DNA of 64,000 nt from Chryseobacterium formosense (GTDB taxonomy: Bacteria; Bacteroidota; Bacteroidia; Flavobacteriales; Weeksellaceae): the NCBI RefSeq assembly GCF_900116415.1, contig NZ_FPAP01000002.1, forward strand, positions 434,001 to 498,000, read 5' to 3'. Made by a program: the position numbers and the translations under genes. Numbering within the stretch: the first letter of the stretch is position 1; each line of letters starts with the position of its first letter. Shown here one piece after another: positions 42,273 through 53,365 of the stretch. A model generated the notes under the pieces. The model was given only the letters and a program-made list of their open reading frames with translations. It searched no databases and was not told where the DNA came from.

Positions 42273-42641
42273 ATGTTACAAACAGAATCAAGATTAAAAG
42301 TTGCTGATAACACAGGTGCTAAAGAAGTATTGGTTATCAGAGTTCTGGGAGGAACCAGAAGAAGATATGCTTCAGTTGGTGATAAAATCGTTGTTACGAT
42401 CAAAGATTCTACACCATCAGGAAACGCTAAAAAAGGTCAGGTATCTAAAGCTGTAGTAGTAAGAACTAAAAAAGCAGTAAGAAGAAAAGATGGTTCATAC
42501 ATCAAATTCGAAGACAATGCTTGTGTATTGCTAAACGCAGCAGGAGAAATGAGAGGAACACGTGTTTTCGGACCGGTTGCTCGTGAGTTGAGAGACAAAG
42601 AATATATGAAAATCATTTCATTAGCTCCTGAAGTACTTTAA
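42273..42641 (+). CDS. rplN: Ribosomal protein L14
   Basis: This 122-residue protein forms part of the inter-subunit bridge and is the target of the silencing factor Rsf[21 protein letters not shown] and [28 protein letters not shown] are diagnostic. Confidence 0.98.
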   Translation: MLQTESRLKVADNTGAKEVLVIRVLGGTRRRYASVGDKIVVTIKDSTPSGNAKKGQVSKAVVVRTKKAVRRKDGSYIKFEDNACVLLNAAGEMRGTRVFGPVARELRDKEYMKIISLAPEVL

Positions 42642-42660
42642 TATTTAAAATTTTAAAAAA

Positions 42661-42987
42661 ATGTCAAAGTTAAAAATAAAAAGAGGAGATAACGTCATCG
42701 TAACTACAGGTAAGAAAGGTCTTAAAGGTGGTACAGGTGAAGTTATTGAAGTGATCAAAAAAGAAGGAAGAGACCCTAGAGTTATCGTTGCAGGACTTAA
42801 CATCGTTAAAAAACACGTTAAGCCTTCAGCTTCTAACCCTCAAGGAGGAATCACTGAGAAGGAAGCTTCTATTCATATCTCAAACGTAGCTTTAGTTGGT
42901 AAAGACGGTAAAGCTATCAAAGTAGGTTACAAAATCGAAGGAGATAAGAAAGTAAGAATCAACAAAAAAACGGGTGAAACTTTATAA
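42661..42987 (+). CDS. rplX: Ribosomal protein L24
   Basis: This 108-residue assembly-initiating 50S protein has an N-terminal KOW motif (IKRGDNVIVTTGKKGLKGGTGEVI). It continues with NIVKKHVKPSASNPQGGITEKEASIHISNV, as expected. Confidence 0.98.
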   Translation: MSKLKIKRGDNVIVTTGKKGLKGGTGEVIEVIKKEGRDPRVIVAGLNIVKKHVKPSASNPQGGITEKEASIHISNVALVGKDGKAIKVGYKIEGDKKVRINKKTGETL

Positions 42988-43000
42988 TTTTAAATAACAC

Positions 43001-43552
43001 ATGGAATATATAGCAAGACCCAAAAAAGCATATAAAGAAACGATTGTTCCAGCAATGATGGAAGAATTCGGATACAAATCAGTAATGCAGGTACCAAGAC
43101 TTGAGAAAATTATCTTATCTCAAGGTTTAGGAGACGCTACTGCTGATAAAAAAATCATCGATTATGCTGTAGAAGAACTTACAAATATCACTGGTCAAAA
43201 GGCTGTTGGTACTATCTCTAAGAAAGATGAAGCTGCTTTCAAATTAAGAAAAGGTATGCCTGTAGGTGCTAAGGTAACTCTTAGAGCAAACAAAATGTAC
43301 GAATTCTTAGACAGACTTACTTCTTCTGCTTTGCCACGTATTAGAGATTTCTCTGGTATTAAAGCTGAAGGTTTCGATGGTAGAGGTAATTATAACTTAG
43401 GTATTACTGAGCAGATTATCTTCCCTGAAATCGTAATCGACAAAGTAAAGAAAATCCAAGGGATGGACATTACTTTCGTTACTACTGCGAAAACAGACAA
43501 AGAAGCTAAAGCATTATTAACTCACTTCGGTTTACCATTTAAAAAGAACTAA
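43001..43552 (+). CDS. rplE: Ribosomal protein L5
   Basis: This 183-residue 5S-rRNA-binding protein contacts S13 and P-site t[18 protein letters not shown] near the start and [20 protein letters not shown] near 126-145 are family signatures. Confidence 0.98.
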   Translation: MEYIARPKKAYKETIVPAMMEEFGYKSVMQVPRLEKIILSQGLGDATADKKIIDYAVEELTNITGQKAVGTISKKDEAAFKLRKGMPVGAKVTLRANKMYEFLDRLTSSALPRIRDFSGIKAEGFDGRGNYNLGITEQIIFPEIVIDKVKKIQGMDITFVTTAKTDKEAKALLTHFGLPFKKN

Positions 43553-43555
43553 GAA

Positions 43556-43825
43556 ATGGCTAAAGAATCAATGAAAGCGCGTGAGCGCAAAAGAGAAGCA
43601 CTAGTTGCTAAATACGCTGACAAAAGAAAAGCTCTTAAAGAAGCAGGTGATTACGAAGGACTTCAAAAATTACCTAAAAATGCTTCTCCTGTAAGATTAC
43701 ACAACAGATGTAAGTTGACAGGTAGACCAAGAGGATATATGAGAACGTTTGGTATTTCCAGAGTAACTTTCAGAGAAATGGCAAACAACGGTCTTATCCC
43801 GGGAGTTAAAAAAGCTAGTTGGTAA
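43556..43825 (+). CDS. rpsN: Ribosomal protein S14, zinc-independent form
   Basis: This 89-residue 30S protein is of the long C-minus type. Only one cysteine ([11 protein letters not shown]) remains of the zinc-ribbon ligands, and the extra N-terminal helices ([19 protein letters not shown]) fill the place. The start shares the tight spacing of three bases with rplE. A structured gap of 148 bases follows before rpsH. Confidence 0.97.
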   Translation: MAKESMKARERKREALVAKYADKRKALKEAGDYEGLQKLPKNASPVRLHNRCKLTGRPRGYMRTFGISRVTFREMANNGLIPGVKKASW

Positions 43826-43879
43826 TTAATTACTAATTAAAAAATCGGAACAATTAAGTTGTCGAGATACTAAAGAATA

Positions 43880-43917
43880 AAAATATCAGACCGAAGTTTT
43901 CTGAAGTCTGATATTTT
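43880..43917 (+). other. Perfect 12-bp hairpin between rpsN and rpsH
   Basis: AAAATATCAGAC (43880-43891) and GTCTGATATTTT (43906-43917) enclose a 14-base loop. The right arm ends in TTTT, but only a weak T-tract follows, so it may be an attenuator, a processing site or a protein-binding site rather than a full terminator. A second short pairing, GGTT/AACC, lies near 43940-43956. Confidence 0.75.
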
Positions 43918-43973
43918 AATCTTCAAGTCTTTTCAAAACTGGTTGTTCTTTAACCAATAATTTAAATAGAAAA

Positions 43974-44372
43974 ATGGTAACAGATCCAATTTCAGATTTC
44001 CTAACTAGAGTAAGGAACGCACAAAGCGCAGGCCACAAAGTGGTGGAAATTCCTGCATCGAAAATCAAAAAGGAGATTACAAAGATTTTATTTGATCAAG
44101 GGTATATCTTAAACTACAAGTTTGAAGACAACGCTGTTCAAGGAAACATCAAAATCGCTTTAAAGTACGACAAGCAAACCAACAAACCAGCTATCAAGTC
44201 TATCCAAAGAGCTTCTAGACCAGGTTTGAGACAGTACAAAGGTTCAGGAGAACTTCCAAGAGTACTAAACGGTTTGGGTATTTCTATCATCTCTACTTCT
44301 AAAGGAGTAATGACTGACAAGAAAGCTAGAGAAGAGAAAGTTGGCGGTGAAGTAATCTGCTATGTTTATTAA
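43974..44372 (+). CDS. rpsH: Ribosomal protein S8
   Basis: This 132-residue 30S central-domain protein represses the spc operon in E. coli by binding its m[35 protein letters not shown] and [26 protein letters not shown] are intact. The structured spacer before it is a plausible regulatory target, but no copy of the 16S binding site was recognised. Confidence 0.98.
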   Translation: MVTDPISDFLTRVRNAQSAGHKVVEIPASKIKKEITKILFDQGYILNYKFEDNAVQGNIKIALKYDKQTNKPAIKSIQRASRPGLRQYKGSGELPRVLNGLGISIISTSKGVMTDKKAREEKVGGEVICYVY

Positions 44373-44389
44373 TTTTTAATCAAAGGAAA

Positions 44390-44935
44390 ATGTCAAGAAT
44401 TGGTAAAGCAATTATAACGATTCCTGCTGGTATTACAATCACTGAAAAAGAAGGGGTTGTAACAGTAAAAGGTCCTAAAGGAGAACTTTCTCAGGAGCTT
44501 ACAGAAGGAATCACAATTGAGCAAAACGACGGTCAGCTTAACGTTAACAGACCATCTGATGCTAAACAACACAGAGCGCTTCACGGTTTATACAGAGCGT
44601 TGATCAACAACATGATTGTTGGTGTTAATACAGGTTTCGAAAAGAAACTAGAATTAGTAGGAGTAGGATACAGAGCTTCACACGCAGGTCAAAAACTTGA
44701 GTTAGCTTTAGGATTCTCTCACGGTATCGTTCTAGAACTTCCAAACGAAGTGAAAGTTGATACATTGACTGAAAAAGGTAAAAACCCAATTATTACTTTG
44801 ACGTCTCACGATAACCAACTTCTAGGAATGGTAGCTGCAAAGATCAGATCTTTCAGAAAACCTGAACCATACAAAGGAAAAGGGGTAAGATTCGTAGGAG
44901 AAATTGTTAGACGTAAAGCTGGTAAATCTGCTTAA
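44390..44935 (+). CDS. rplF: Ribosomal protein L6
   Basis: This 181-residue 50S protein sits near the sarcin-ricin loop. [24 protein letters not shown] and [21 protein letters not shown] near the end are typical. Confidence 0.98.
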   Translation: MSRIGKAIITIPAGITITEKEGVVTVKGPKGELSQELTEGITIEQNDGQLNVNRPSDAKQHRALHGLYRALINNMIVGVNTGFEKKLELVGVGYRASHAGQKLELALGFSHGIVLELPNEVKVDTLTEKGKNPIITLTSHDNQLLGMVAAKIRSFRKPEPYKGKGVRFVGEIVRRKAGKSA

Positions 44936-44949
44936 TAAAAATTAAGAAA

Positions 44950-45303
44950 ATGGCACTAAGTAAATTAGAAAAAAGAATCAGAATAAAAAGAAGAGTAAGA
45001 GGAAAAATCTCTGGATCTTCTGAATTGCCAAGATTATCTGTATATAAGAGTAATAAGGAAATTTACGCTCAGTTAATCAACGATAAAGACGGTAAAACTT
45101 TAGTATCAGCTTCTTCAAGAGAGAAGGGGGTAGATGCTAACGGAACAAAAAGTGAAGTTTCTGCTGCTGTAGGTAAAGCAATCGCTGCTAAAGCTATTGC
45201 TGCAGGAATTGAAAATATTGTATTTGATAGAAACGGATTCGTATACCACGGTAGAGTAAAAGCTCTAGCTGACGGTGCGAGAGAAGGAGGACTTAAATTC
45301 TAA
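44950..45303 (+). CDS. rplR: Ribosomal protein L18
   Basis: This 117-residue protein binds 5S r[36 protein letters not shown] and [26 protein letters not shown] are complete. Confidence 0.98.
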   Translation: MALSKLEKRIRIKRRVRGKISGSSELPRLSVYKSNKEIYAQLINDKDGKTLVSASSREKGVDANGTKSEVSAAVGKAIAAKAIAAGIENIVFDRNGFVYHGRVKALADGAREGGLKF

Positions 45304-45321
45304 TCATTAAATTTCGGAAAT

Positions 45322-45843
45322 ATGTTAGGACTAGATAATATAGAAAGAGTAAAACCGGGAGGATTAGAACTTAAAGATCGTCTCGTAGCTGTTAATAGAG
45401 TAACAAAAGTAACTAAAGGAGGTAGAGCTTTCGGATTTTCTGCAATTGTTGTTGTAGGAGACGAAGCTGGAACTATCGGTTTTGGTTTAGGAAAATCTAA
45501 GGAAGTTGCTTCTGCTATCGCTAAGGCTGTAGAAGATGCTAAGAAAAACTTAGTAAAAGTTCCTGTAATGAACCATACGATTCCTCACCAGACTACTGCT
45601 AGATACGGTGGTGCAGATATCTTCTTGAGACCTGCTTCTCACGGTACAGGGCTTATCGCAGGTGGTGCGGTAAGAGCAGTACTAGAATCTGCTGGTATTC
45701 ACGATATCCTTTCAAAATCTAAAGGATCTTCAAACCCTCACAATGTGGTAAAGGCAACTTTCAAAGCATTGTTAGACATCAGAAGACCAGAAGAAATCGC
45801 AAGAATGAGAGGAGTTTCTCTAACTAAAGTGTTTAACGGTTAA
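45322..45843 (+). CDS. rpsE: Ribosomal protein S5
   Basis: This 173-residue 30S protein has the double-stranded-RNA-binding fold ([24 protein letters not shown]) and the C-terminal S5 domain ([33 protein letters not shown]). Confidence 0.98.
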   Translation: MLGLDNIERVKPGGLELKDRLVAVNRVTKVTKGGRAFGFSAIVVVGDEAGTIGFGLGKSKEVASAIAKAVEDAKKNLVKVPVMNHTIPHQTTARYGGADIFLRPASHGTGLIAGGAVRAVLESAGIHDILSKSKGSSNPHNVVKATFKALLDIRRPEEIARMRGVSLTKVFNG

Positions 45844-45854
45844 TATTTAAAACA

Positions 45855-46031
45855 ATGGCAACAATCAAAGTAAAGCAAGTAAGAAGCGCTATTGGTAGAA
45901 CAAAAACCCAAAAGAGAACGCTTGAAGCATTAGGATTTAAGAAACTTCACCAAGTTGTAGAACACGAAGCTACTCCTTCTATCTTAGGAATGATAGCTGC
46001 AGTTAGTCACTTACTTGAAGTTCAAAAATAA
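45855..46031 (+). CDS. rpmD: Ribosomal protein L30
   Basis: This 58-codon gene encodes the small 50S protein L30. It starts MATIKVKQVRSAIGRTKTQK and continues with RTLEALGFKKL and a closing helix to LLEVQK. It stands 11 bases after rpsE and 19 before rplO, its normal place in the spc operon. Confidence 0.96.
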   Translation: MATIKVKQVRSAIGRTKTQKRTLEALGFKKLHQVVEHEATPSILGMIAAVSHLLEVQK

Positions 46032-46050
46032 TTTTTAAAATAATTTTAAA

Positions 46051-46500
46051 ATGAATTTAAACAACATAAAGCCAGCTGCAGGATCTACTTTCAATTCAAA
46101 AAGAATTGGTAGAGGACAAGGTAGCGGAAAAGGTGGTACTTCAACAAAAGGTCACAAAGGTCAGAAAGCAAGAGCTGGTTATTCTCAGAAAATCGGTTTT
46201 GAAGGAGGTCAGATGCCTTTACAGAGAAGATTACCGAAATTCGGATTCAAAAACGTAAACAGAAAAGAGTTTAGAGGTATTAATCTTGATACGATTCAAA
46301 CTTTAATTGAAAATAAATCTATTACAGGAGATATTACAAGAGAAGTTATGATCGAGAACGGATTAATCACTAAAAACGAATTAGTGAAAATTATGGGGAG
46401 AGGTGAGTTGAAATCTGCGGTTTCAATTTCTGCTGACAAATTCACTAAATCTGCTGAAGAGCTTATCGCTAAAGCAGGTGGAAAAGCAATTACCTTATAA
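46051..46500 (+). CDS. rplO: Ribosomal protein L15
   Basis: This 149-residue 50S protein has the glycine-rich N terminus (KRIGRGQGSGKGGTSTKGHKGQKAR) and FEGGQMPLQRRLPKFGF. It directly precedes secY. Confidence 0.98.
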   Translation: MNLNNIKPAAGSTFNSKRIGRGQGSGKGGTSTKGHKGQKARAGYSQKIGFEGGQMPLQRRLPKFGFKNVNRKEFRGINLDTIQTLIENKSITGDITREVMIENGLITKNELVKIMGRGELKSAVSISADKFTKSAEELIAKAGGKAITL

Positions 46501-46509
46501 CAATTACTA

Positions 46510-47889
46510 ATGAAAGAATTTATACAAACCCTCAAAAATATTTGGAGCCTTAAAGAACTTAGAGATAAAATTCTTTTCACTTTAGGTATTATCCTTGTGT
46601 ATAGATTCGCATCTTTTATCTCTCTTCCTGCAATTAACCTTGCAGAGGTGGGAGATCTCTTAGAGCATTATAAAAATCAAGGCGGTAACAAGCAAGGAGC
46701 AGGTCTCCTTGGCTTGCTTTCGTCGTTTACGGGGGGAGCTTTCAGCCACGCTTCCGTAATGGCGTTAGGTATCATGCCTTACATTTCTGCTTCTATTATT
46801 GTTCAGTTGATGGGGATGGCTATTCCTTATCTTCAGAAACTTCAGAAAGACGGAGAATCGGGTAGAAATACACTGAATCAGATTACTAGATGGTTAACGA
46901 TCGGAGTTTGTCTTGTACAGGCGCCTTCTTACTTAACTTCTATTACCCAGTTGTTCTTACCTTATGCTCAGTTCCAGTCTGCATATTTTGTAGACCCTAA
47001 TTCGATTATGTTCTGGTTACCAAGTATTGTAATCTTGGTGGCGGGATCTGTATTTGCAATGTGGTTGGGTGAGAAAATCACCGACAAAGGTATCGGGAAC
47101 GGTATTTCTATCTTAATTATGGTAGGAATTCTTTCAAGATTACCGGAAGCATTTGTACAGGAGATCGCAGTACAAAACGGAAAAGGAGGATTGGGTTCAA
47201 TCATGATCCTTGTTGAAGTAATATTCTGGATGTTGGTGGTTCTTTTAGCAGTAGTATTATCTGTTGCGGTAAGAAAAATCCCTATTCAGTATGTAAGCAG
47301 AGCTCAGGCTAGAGGAGGTGTAAACAGAAATCTTATGCAGGGAGCAAGACAGTGGATCCCGTTGAAAGTAAACGCAGCAGGTGTAATGCCGATTATCTTT
47401 GCTCAGGCATTGATGTTCGTACCTGGTTTGCTGACTAAATTCGACGAGTCAAATACTTTTCTTGCAGGTTTCAAAAATGTATTCAGCTGGCAATACAATG
47501 TATTGTTTGCTTTATTGATTATTATCTTTTCATTTTTCTATACCGCAATTACAATTCCGGTAAACCAGATGGCCGATGATCTTAAGAGAAACGGAGGTTT
47601 GGTACCGAAAGTAAGACCAGGTAAAGAGACCGCTGATTATTTAGATGATATTTTATCAAAAATTACCTTGCCAGGTGCAATATTTTTATCTATCTTTGCA
47701 GTCCTTCCAGCAATAGTGCATGGAAGTCTGGTTCAGACAGATGCGTTCGCCTTATTTTTCGGGGGAACTTCGTTGCTGATTATGGTTGGGGTAGTATTAG
47801 ATACTGTTCAACAGATCAATACTTATCTGCTGAATCATCATTATGATGGCTTAATGCAGTCTAAATTATCAAGATCGACTGGATATTAA
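46510..47889 (+). CDS. secY: Protein translocase subunit SecY
   Basis: This 459-residue inner-membrane protein forms the ten-helix channel for export and membrane insertion. Helix 2 starts with the plug region (LGLLSSFTGGAFSHASVMALGIMPYISASIIVQL). The cytosolic loop VRKIPIQYVSRAQARGGV and the C-terminal ADDLKRNGGLVPKVRPGKETADYLD are standard. Ten hydrophobic stretches can be counted. It lies in its usual place between rplO and infA; adk and map are absent from this position. Confidence 0.97.
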   Translation: MKEFIQTLKNIWSLKELRDKILFTLGIILVYRFASFISLPAINLAEVGDLLEHYKNQGGNKQGAGLLGLLSSFTGGAFSHASVMALGIMPYISASIIVQLMGMAIPYLQKLQKDGESGRNTLNQITRWLTIGVCLVQAPSYLTSITQLFLPYAQFQSAYFVDPNSIMFWLPSIVILVAGSVFAMWLGEKITDKGIGNGISILIMVGILSRLPEAFVQEIAVQNGKGGLGSIMILVEVIFWMLVVLLAVVLSVAVRKIPIQYVSRAQARGGVNRNLMQGARQWIPLKVNAAGVMPIIFAQALMFVPGLLTKFDESNTFLAGFKNVFSWQYNVLFALLIIIFSFFYTAITIPVNQMADDLKRNGGLVPKVRPGKETADYLDDILSKITLPGAIFLSIFAVLPAIVHGSLVQTDAFALFFGGTSLLIMVGVVLDTVQQINTYLLNHHYDGLMQSKLSRSTGY

Positions 47890-47892
47890 TTT

Positions 47893-48108
47893 ATGGCAAA
47901 ACAAAAACATATTGAACAAGACGGCGTTATAACGGAAGCACTTTCGAACGCTCAGTTCCGTGTAGAGCTAGAAAATGGGCATGTGCTTATTGCTCATATC
48001 TCTGGTAAAATGCGTATGCATTACATTAAACTTTTACCTGGTGATAAGGTAAAATTAGAAATGTCTCCTTACGATCTTTCGAAGGGGAGAATTACATTTA
48101 GATATTAA
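47893..48108 (+). CDS. infA: Translation initiation factor IF-1
   Basis: This 71-residue OB-fold factor binds the A site during initiation. [29 protein letters not shown] and [24 protein letters not shown] are typical. The start is four bases after secY. Confidence 0.97.
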   Translation: MAKQKHIEQDGVITEALSNAQFRVELENGHVLIAHISGKMRMHYIKLLPGDKVKLEMSPYDLSKGRITFRY

Positions 48109-48116
48109 AACAAAAT

Positions 48117-48230
48117 GCCAAATGGATTCTTATGGTTTCCATTTGGCTATTGTTAAAAATAAATATTTTCAGGTGAAGTCGAAAGATTCCATTTGTTCTT
48201 ATTAAAAAATAAATATTTTCAAATGAAAGT
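48117..48230. repeat. Hairpin plus 50-bp direct duplication before rpmJ
   Basis: GCCAAATGGA and TCCATTTGGC (48117-48126, 48138-48147) form a perfect 10-pair stem after infA. The 50 bases at 48131-48180 are then repeated, diverged, at 48181-48230, with AAATATTTTCA identical in both. The second copy runs into the rpmJ start codon. The first copy shows GTGAAG at the equivalent place, so it looks like a duplicated rpmJ leader. Confidence 0.75.
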
Positions 48231-48339
48231 TAGAGCATCAATTAAAAAAAGAAGTGCTGATTGCAAAATCGTTCGCAGAAAAGGCGTTCTGTTTGTAATC
48301 AACAAGAAAAACCCAAAATTTAAACAAAGACAAGGCTAA
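48223..48339 (+). CDS. rpmJ: Ribosomal protein L36, zinc-independent form
   Basis: This 38-codon gene starts [20 protein letters not shown] and ends FKQRQG. Of the zinc ligands of the C-plus form (three cysteines and a histidine), only C14 remains, so it is the C-minus paralogue that needs no zinc. It stands nine bases before rpsM, its normal position. Confidence 0.95.
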   Translation: MKVRASIKKRSADCKIVRRKGVLFVINKKNPKFKQRQG

Positions 48340-48348
48340 AATTAAATT

Positions 48349-48726
48349 ATGGCGAGAATTTCAGGTATTGATTTACCAAAAAACAAAAGAGGCGTTATCG
48401 GTTTAACTTACATCTACGGAGTTGGAAGAAGTACTTCTTCTGAAATCCTTAAAGCTGCCGGTATCAGCGAAGACAAGAAAGTCAACGAATGGAATGACGA
48501 TGAATTGGCTGCAATCAGAACTTATATCTCAGAAAACATCAAAGTTGAGGGAGAGCTTAGATCTGAAGTGCAATTGAACATCAAGAGATTGATGGACATA
48601 GGATGCCAACGAGGAATACGTCACAGACTTGGATTACCTTTAAGAGGCCAGAGAACGAAAAACAACTCTAGAACCCGTAAAGGAAAGAGAAAAACAGTTG
48701 CTAACAAGAAAAAAGCTAGTAAATAA
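48349..48726 (+). CDS. rpsM: Ribosomal protein S13
   Basis: This 125-residue 30S head protein contacts P-site t[29 protein letters not shown] and the H2TH-like [28 protein letters not shown] tail are intact. Confidence 0.98.
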   Translation: MARISGIDLPKNKRGVIGLTYIYGVGRSTSSEILKAAGISEDKKVNEWNDDELAAIRTYISENIKVEGELRSEVQLNIKRLMDIGCQRGIRHRLGLPLRGQRTKNNSRTRKGKRKTVANKKKASK

Positions 48727-48738
48727 TCGTTAGGAATT

Positions 48739-49128
48739 ATGGCAAAACAAACAAAAGTAGTTAAAAAAAGAAAAGTAAAAGTTGAGGCTATTGGTGAAGC
48801 ACATATTCAGGCTTCTTTCAATAACATCATCATTTCTTTAACAAATAAAAACGGAGAGGTTATCTCTTGGGCTTCTGCCGGTAAAATGGGTTTCAGAGGT
48901 TCTAAAAAGAATACTCCATTTGCTGCTCAAATGGCAGCTGAAAATTGCTCTACTGTTGCTCACGAAGCTGGTCTTAGAAGAGTAAAGGTGTATGTGAAAG
49001 GTCCTGGTGCAGGTAGAGAATCTGCAATCAGAACAATTCACAATTCAGGAATTGAAGTTAGTGAAATCATTGATGTGACTCCTATGCCTCACAATGGATG
49101 TAGACCACCAAAAAGAAGAAGAGTTTAA
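48739..49128 (+). CDS. rpsK: Ribosomal protein S11
   Basis: This 129-residue 30S platform protein has [37 protein letters not shown] and the conserved end [17 protein letters not shown]. Confidence 0.98.
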   Translation: MAKQTKVVKKRKVKVEAIGEAHIQASFNNIIISLTNKNGEVISWASAGKMGFRGSKKNTPFAAQMAAENCSTVAHEAGLRRVKVYVKGPGAGRESAIRTIHNSGIEVSEIIDVTPMPHNGCRPPKRRRV

Positions 49129-49147
49129 TTTTTAGAATTTACCCATT

Positions 49148-49756
49148 ATGGCAAGATATATTGGACCTAAAACTAAGATTGCTAGAAAGTTTGGTGCTGC
49201 AATCTACGGAGATGATAAAAACTTCGAAAAAAGAAAAAACCAACCGCCAGGACAACATGGTCCTAACAAAAGAAGAGGTGCTAAGAAATCAGAATATGCA
49301 GTTCAGTTAGCTGAAAAACAAAAAGCTAAATATACTTATGGTATTTTAGAAAGACAGTTTGCTAATCTATTCGACAAAGCACACAGAAGTAAAGGTGTTA
49401 CCGGTGAAGTTCTTTTGCAACTTTGCGAATCAAGATTGGATAACGTTGTTTACAGATTAGGTTTTGCTAAAACACGATCTGCTGCAAGACAATTGACTTC
49501 TCACAGACACATTACTGTGAACGGAGAAATCCTTAACATTCCATCTTATTTAGTAAAAGCTGGTGATGTAATCGCTGTAAGAGAAAAATCTAAGTCTCTT
49601 GACGTTGTTGCTGATGCTTTGGCATCAAAAGCAAACTATGAGTGGTTACAATTCAACGACGAGAAAAAAGAAGGTACTTTCGTATCGGCTCCTGAAAGAA
49701 TCCAAATCCCGGAAGACATCAAGGAACAGCTTATCGTCGAACTTTACTCTAAATAA
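49148..49756 (+). CDS. rpsD: Ribosomal protein S4
   Basis: This 202-residue assembly-initiating 30S protein has an S4 RNA-binding domain near 92-155 ([34 protein letters not shown]). The N-terminal zinc-binding cysteines of some homologues are absent. In E. coli S4 represses this operon; no pseudoknot was searched for here. Confidence 0.98.
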   Translation: MARYIGPKTKIARKFGAAIYGDDKNFEKRKNQPPGQHGPNKRRGAKKSEYAVQLAEKQKAKYTYGILERQFANLFDKAHRSKGVTGEVLLQLCESRLDNVVYRLGFAKTRSAARQLTSHRHITVNGEILNIPSYLVKAGDVIAVREKSKSLDVVADALASKANYEWLQFNDEKKEGTFVSAPERIQIPEDIKEQLIVELYSK

Positions 49757-49789
49757 TTTTTTAATCAATTTTTTGCTCAACCCAATAAT

Positions 49790-50785
49790 ATGGCAATTTT
49801 ACAATTCATAAAACCCGATAAAGTAATTCTACTTAACTCTGATGAATTTAAAGGTCAATTCGAATTTCGTCCTTTAGAACCAGGTTTCGGGCTTACAATC
49901 GGTAATGCTTTGAGAAGAGTGTTGCTTTCTTCTCTGGAAGGATACGCTATTTCATCTATCAAAATAGAAGGTGTAGAGCACGAATTTTCAACTATCCCTG
50001 GAGTAATCGAAGACGTTACCGAAATTATTCTTAACCTTAAGCAGGTAAGACTAAAAGCTACAACAGAAAACCAGGCTTCTGAGCAGGTTGTTGCTAAAGT
50101 TTCAGGTAAAACTGTGGTTACTGCAGGAGATTTGGGACAGTCTATCAACGGATTTGAAATCTTGAATCCTGAGTTGGTAATCTGCAACCAAAACTCTGAT
50201 GTTACTTTTGAAATTACGTTTAATATAGAAAAGGGAAGAGGGTATGTGCCGTCTGAACAAAACAAGTCAAACAATGCTCCTGTAGGAACTATTGCTATCG
50301 ACTCTATCTTTACGCCGATTAAAAAAGTACAGTATAGTATTGAAAATTACCGTGTAGAGCAAAAAACAGACTACGAAAAACTTGTATTAGATATAGAAAC
50401 TGATGGTTCCATCAGCCCTCAGAATGCTTTAACTGAAGCTTCGAAGATATTAATTTATCACTTCATGTTGTTCTCTGATGAGAGAATCACTTTGGAGACT
50501 GAAGCCGTGAAAGCATCTATCCAGTACGATGAAGAAACTCTTCATACAAGACAATTACTTAAGTCTAAATTAGCAGATATGGATCTTTCTGTAAGAGCCC
50601 TAAACTGTCTGAAAGCAGCTGAAGTAGAAACTCTTGGTGAGCTTGTTTCTTACAGTAAGTCTGATTTGATGAAATTCAGAAATTTTGGTAAAAAATCTTT
50701 GACAGAACTAGAAGAATTGGTGCATTCAAAAGGTCTTAACTTCGGTTTCGACGTTGCAAAATATAAATTAGACGCTGATAATTAA
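49790..50785 (+). CDS. rpoA: RNA polymerase alpha subunit
   Basis: This 331-residue subunit dimerises through its N-terminal domain (about 1-235, [22 protein letters not shown]). It has a C-terminal helix-hairpin-helix domain (about 260-325, [46 protein letters not shown]) that contacts promoter DNA and activators. Order and spacing match the alpha operon. Confidence 0.98.
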   Translation: MAILQFIKPDKVILLNSDEFKGQFEFRPLEPGFGLTIGNALRRVLLSSLEGYAISSIKIEGVEHEFSTIPGVIEDVTEIILNLKQVRLKATTENQASEQVVAKVSGKTVVTAGDLGQSINGFEILNPELVICNQNSDVTFEITFNIEKGRGYVPSEQNKSNNAPVGTIAIDSIFTPIKKVQYSIENYRVEQKTDYEKLVLDIETDGSISPQNALTEASKILIYHFMLFSDERITLETEAVKASIQYDEETLHTRQLLKSKLADMDLSVRALNCLKAAEVETLGELVSYSKSDLMKFRNFGKKSLTELEELVHSKGLNFGFDVAKYKLDADN

Positions 50786-50791
50786 ATAATA

Positions 50792-51319
50792 ATGAGACAC
50801 GGTAAAAAATTCAATCACTTAGGAAGAACGGCTTCTCACAGAAGCGCTTTACTTTCTAATATGGCTTGTTCTCTAATTGAGCATAAAAGAATCAACACTA
50901 CTGTTGCTAAAGCTAAAGCTTTGAGAGTATATGTTGAGCCTCTATTAACAAAAGCAAAAGAAGATACTACACACAACAGAAGAATTGTTTTTGCATATCT
51001 TCAAAATAAAGAAGCGGTTACTGAATTATTCAGAACTGTAGCTCCGAAAATCGCTGAAAGAAACGGTGGTTATACAAGAATCATCAAGACTGGTTTCAGA
51101 CCTGGTGATGCTGCAGATACTGCTCTTATCGAGTTGGTAGACTTCAACGAGCTTTACAATCCTAATGCTGAAGAGAAGAAGACTACAAGAAGAAGCAGAA
51201 GATCAACAACGGCTACTAAAAAAGAAGCTGTAGTTGCTGAAGCTCCTGTAGTAGAAGAAAAAGTAGAAGAGCCAAAAGCTGAAGCTACTGATTCTACAGA
51301 AGAAAAAGCTGGAGAATAA
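50792..51319 (+). CDS. rplQ: Ribosomal protein L17 with acidic C-terminal extension
   Basis: The first 125 residues of this 175-residue protein are a complete L17 ([24 protein letters not shown] to [10 protein letters not shown]). A 50-residue tail follows: first basic and serine/threonine-rich ([14 protein letters not shown]), then acidic with E, A, V and P ([18 protein letters not shown]). Such tails occur in Bacteroidota L17. The gene closes the operon at a strong terminator. Confidence 0.97.
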   Translation: MRHGKKFNHLGRTASHRSALLSNMACSLIEHKRINTTVAKAKALRVYVEPLLTKAKEDTTHNRRIVFAYLQNKEAVTELFRTVAPKIAERNGGYTRIIKTGFRPGDAADTALIELVDFNELYNPNAEEKKTTRRSRRSTTATKKEAVVAEAPVVEEKVEEPKAEATDSTEEKAGE

Positions 51320-51334
51320 TATTCTTACAGATAT

Positions 51335-51368
51335 AAAAAAAACCGTTCAGATTTCTGAGCGGTTTTTT
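51335..51368 (+). terminator. Terminator of the rplC-rplQ operon
   Basis: AAACCGTTCAG, a short loop, CTGAGCGGTTT with one wobble, ending TTTTTTG. A-runs on the other side allow weak action for the convergent lipoprotein gene. Confidence 0.9.
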
Positions 51369-51414
51369 GTTTTACTATCCTTTTCGGGAATCCTTAAAAT
51401 TTAAAATATTTATA

Positions 51415-51834
51415 TTAAATTTTAGTCTTTACAAGTTCAATGATGTTTTCACCCTGATGTAAAATTAAGCTGTCACCTTTTACAACCGCTTTCATGTCTT
51501 CTTTTTCGTACGTAGTTTGATTAGGCTTTGCTTCTGTCTTGTCAAGCACAAAAGTTTTATTGTTATTTCTTATAGAAACCGTTCTGTTATTAGGATCATA
51601 ATTAAAAACGACTTTTACCGGGCTTCCGTCTATCGCCTGATATACGAAGTCTGTCTTCACTGTTTTTGTACCGTTTACACTCACGTTGTAGGCAATAGTA
51701 GAATCAACAGTTCCGTTGTCGGCAAGAATTTCTGTATTCGCAGAATCAGATTTCACCACCCCTTTGTTGCCTTCTTTTTTGCAGGCAATAACCAAAGACG
51801 AAAGCATGCATAATGCGATAATTTTTTTAATCAT
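51415..51834 (-). CDS. Putative lipoprotein, possibly MliC-like fold
   Basis: This 139-residue protein has a lipoprotein signal (MIKKIIALCMLSSLVIAC, lipobox VIAC, C18). The mature part is beta-rich. The order FVYQAIDGSPVKVVFNYDP, VSIRNNNKTFVLDKTEA, YEKEDMKAVVKGDSLIL recalls the lysozyme-inhibitor MliC fold (a Y-x-C-x(2)-G start and a final W-x-KGD-type strand), but the cysteines are missing. I therefore give the fold only as a possibility. Single gene, divergent from eno. Confidence 0.65.
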   Translation of the reverse strand: MIKKIIALCMLSSLVIACKKEGNKGVVKSDSANTEILADNGTVDSTIAYNVSVNGTKTVKTDFVYQAIDGSPVKVVFNYDPNNRTVSIRNNNKTFVLDKTEAKPNQTTYEKEDMKAVVKGDSLILHQGENIIELVKTKI

Positions 51835-51929
51835 ATTATTTTAGATTTTTATTGTTTTAAATGAATATTAATACTCGTAAAATTAACTAAAATTTAACTC
51901 ATATTTCAACAATCTAAATGCGTATTTTA

Positions 51930-51959
51930 TTGAAAAAAGTTAAATTTTGACTAAATTTG
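51930..51959 (+). promoter_or_regulatory. Promoter of eno
   Basis: TTG, 19 bases, TAAATTTG: exact consensus, 23 bases before the eno ATG. Confidence 0.8.
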
Positions 51960-51976
51960 TCTAAACTATAAAATAA

Positions 51977-53275
<1,299 letters not shown>

Positions 53276-53294
53276 TTAATCGAATTTATAAATA

Positions 53295-53327
53295 ACGGCA
53301 AGCGATAATTTTAGTTTGCCGTATTTT
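53295..53327 (+). terminator. Weak terminator after eno
   Basis: ACGGCAA and TTGCCGT pair around a 14-base loop, followed by ATTTTATA. The T-tract is poor. TTTG in its right arm, 20 bases, TATATTTA could form the gltA promoter, so the two elements overlap. Confidence 0.5.
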
Positions 53328-53365
53328 ATAATTAGTAGTATATTTAGAAACAAAATAAATAAATA

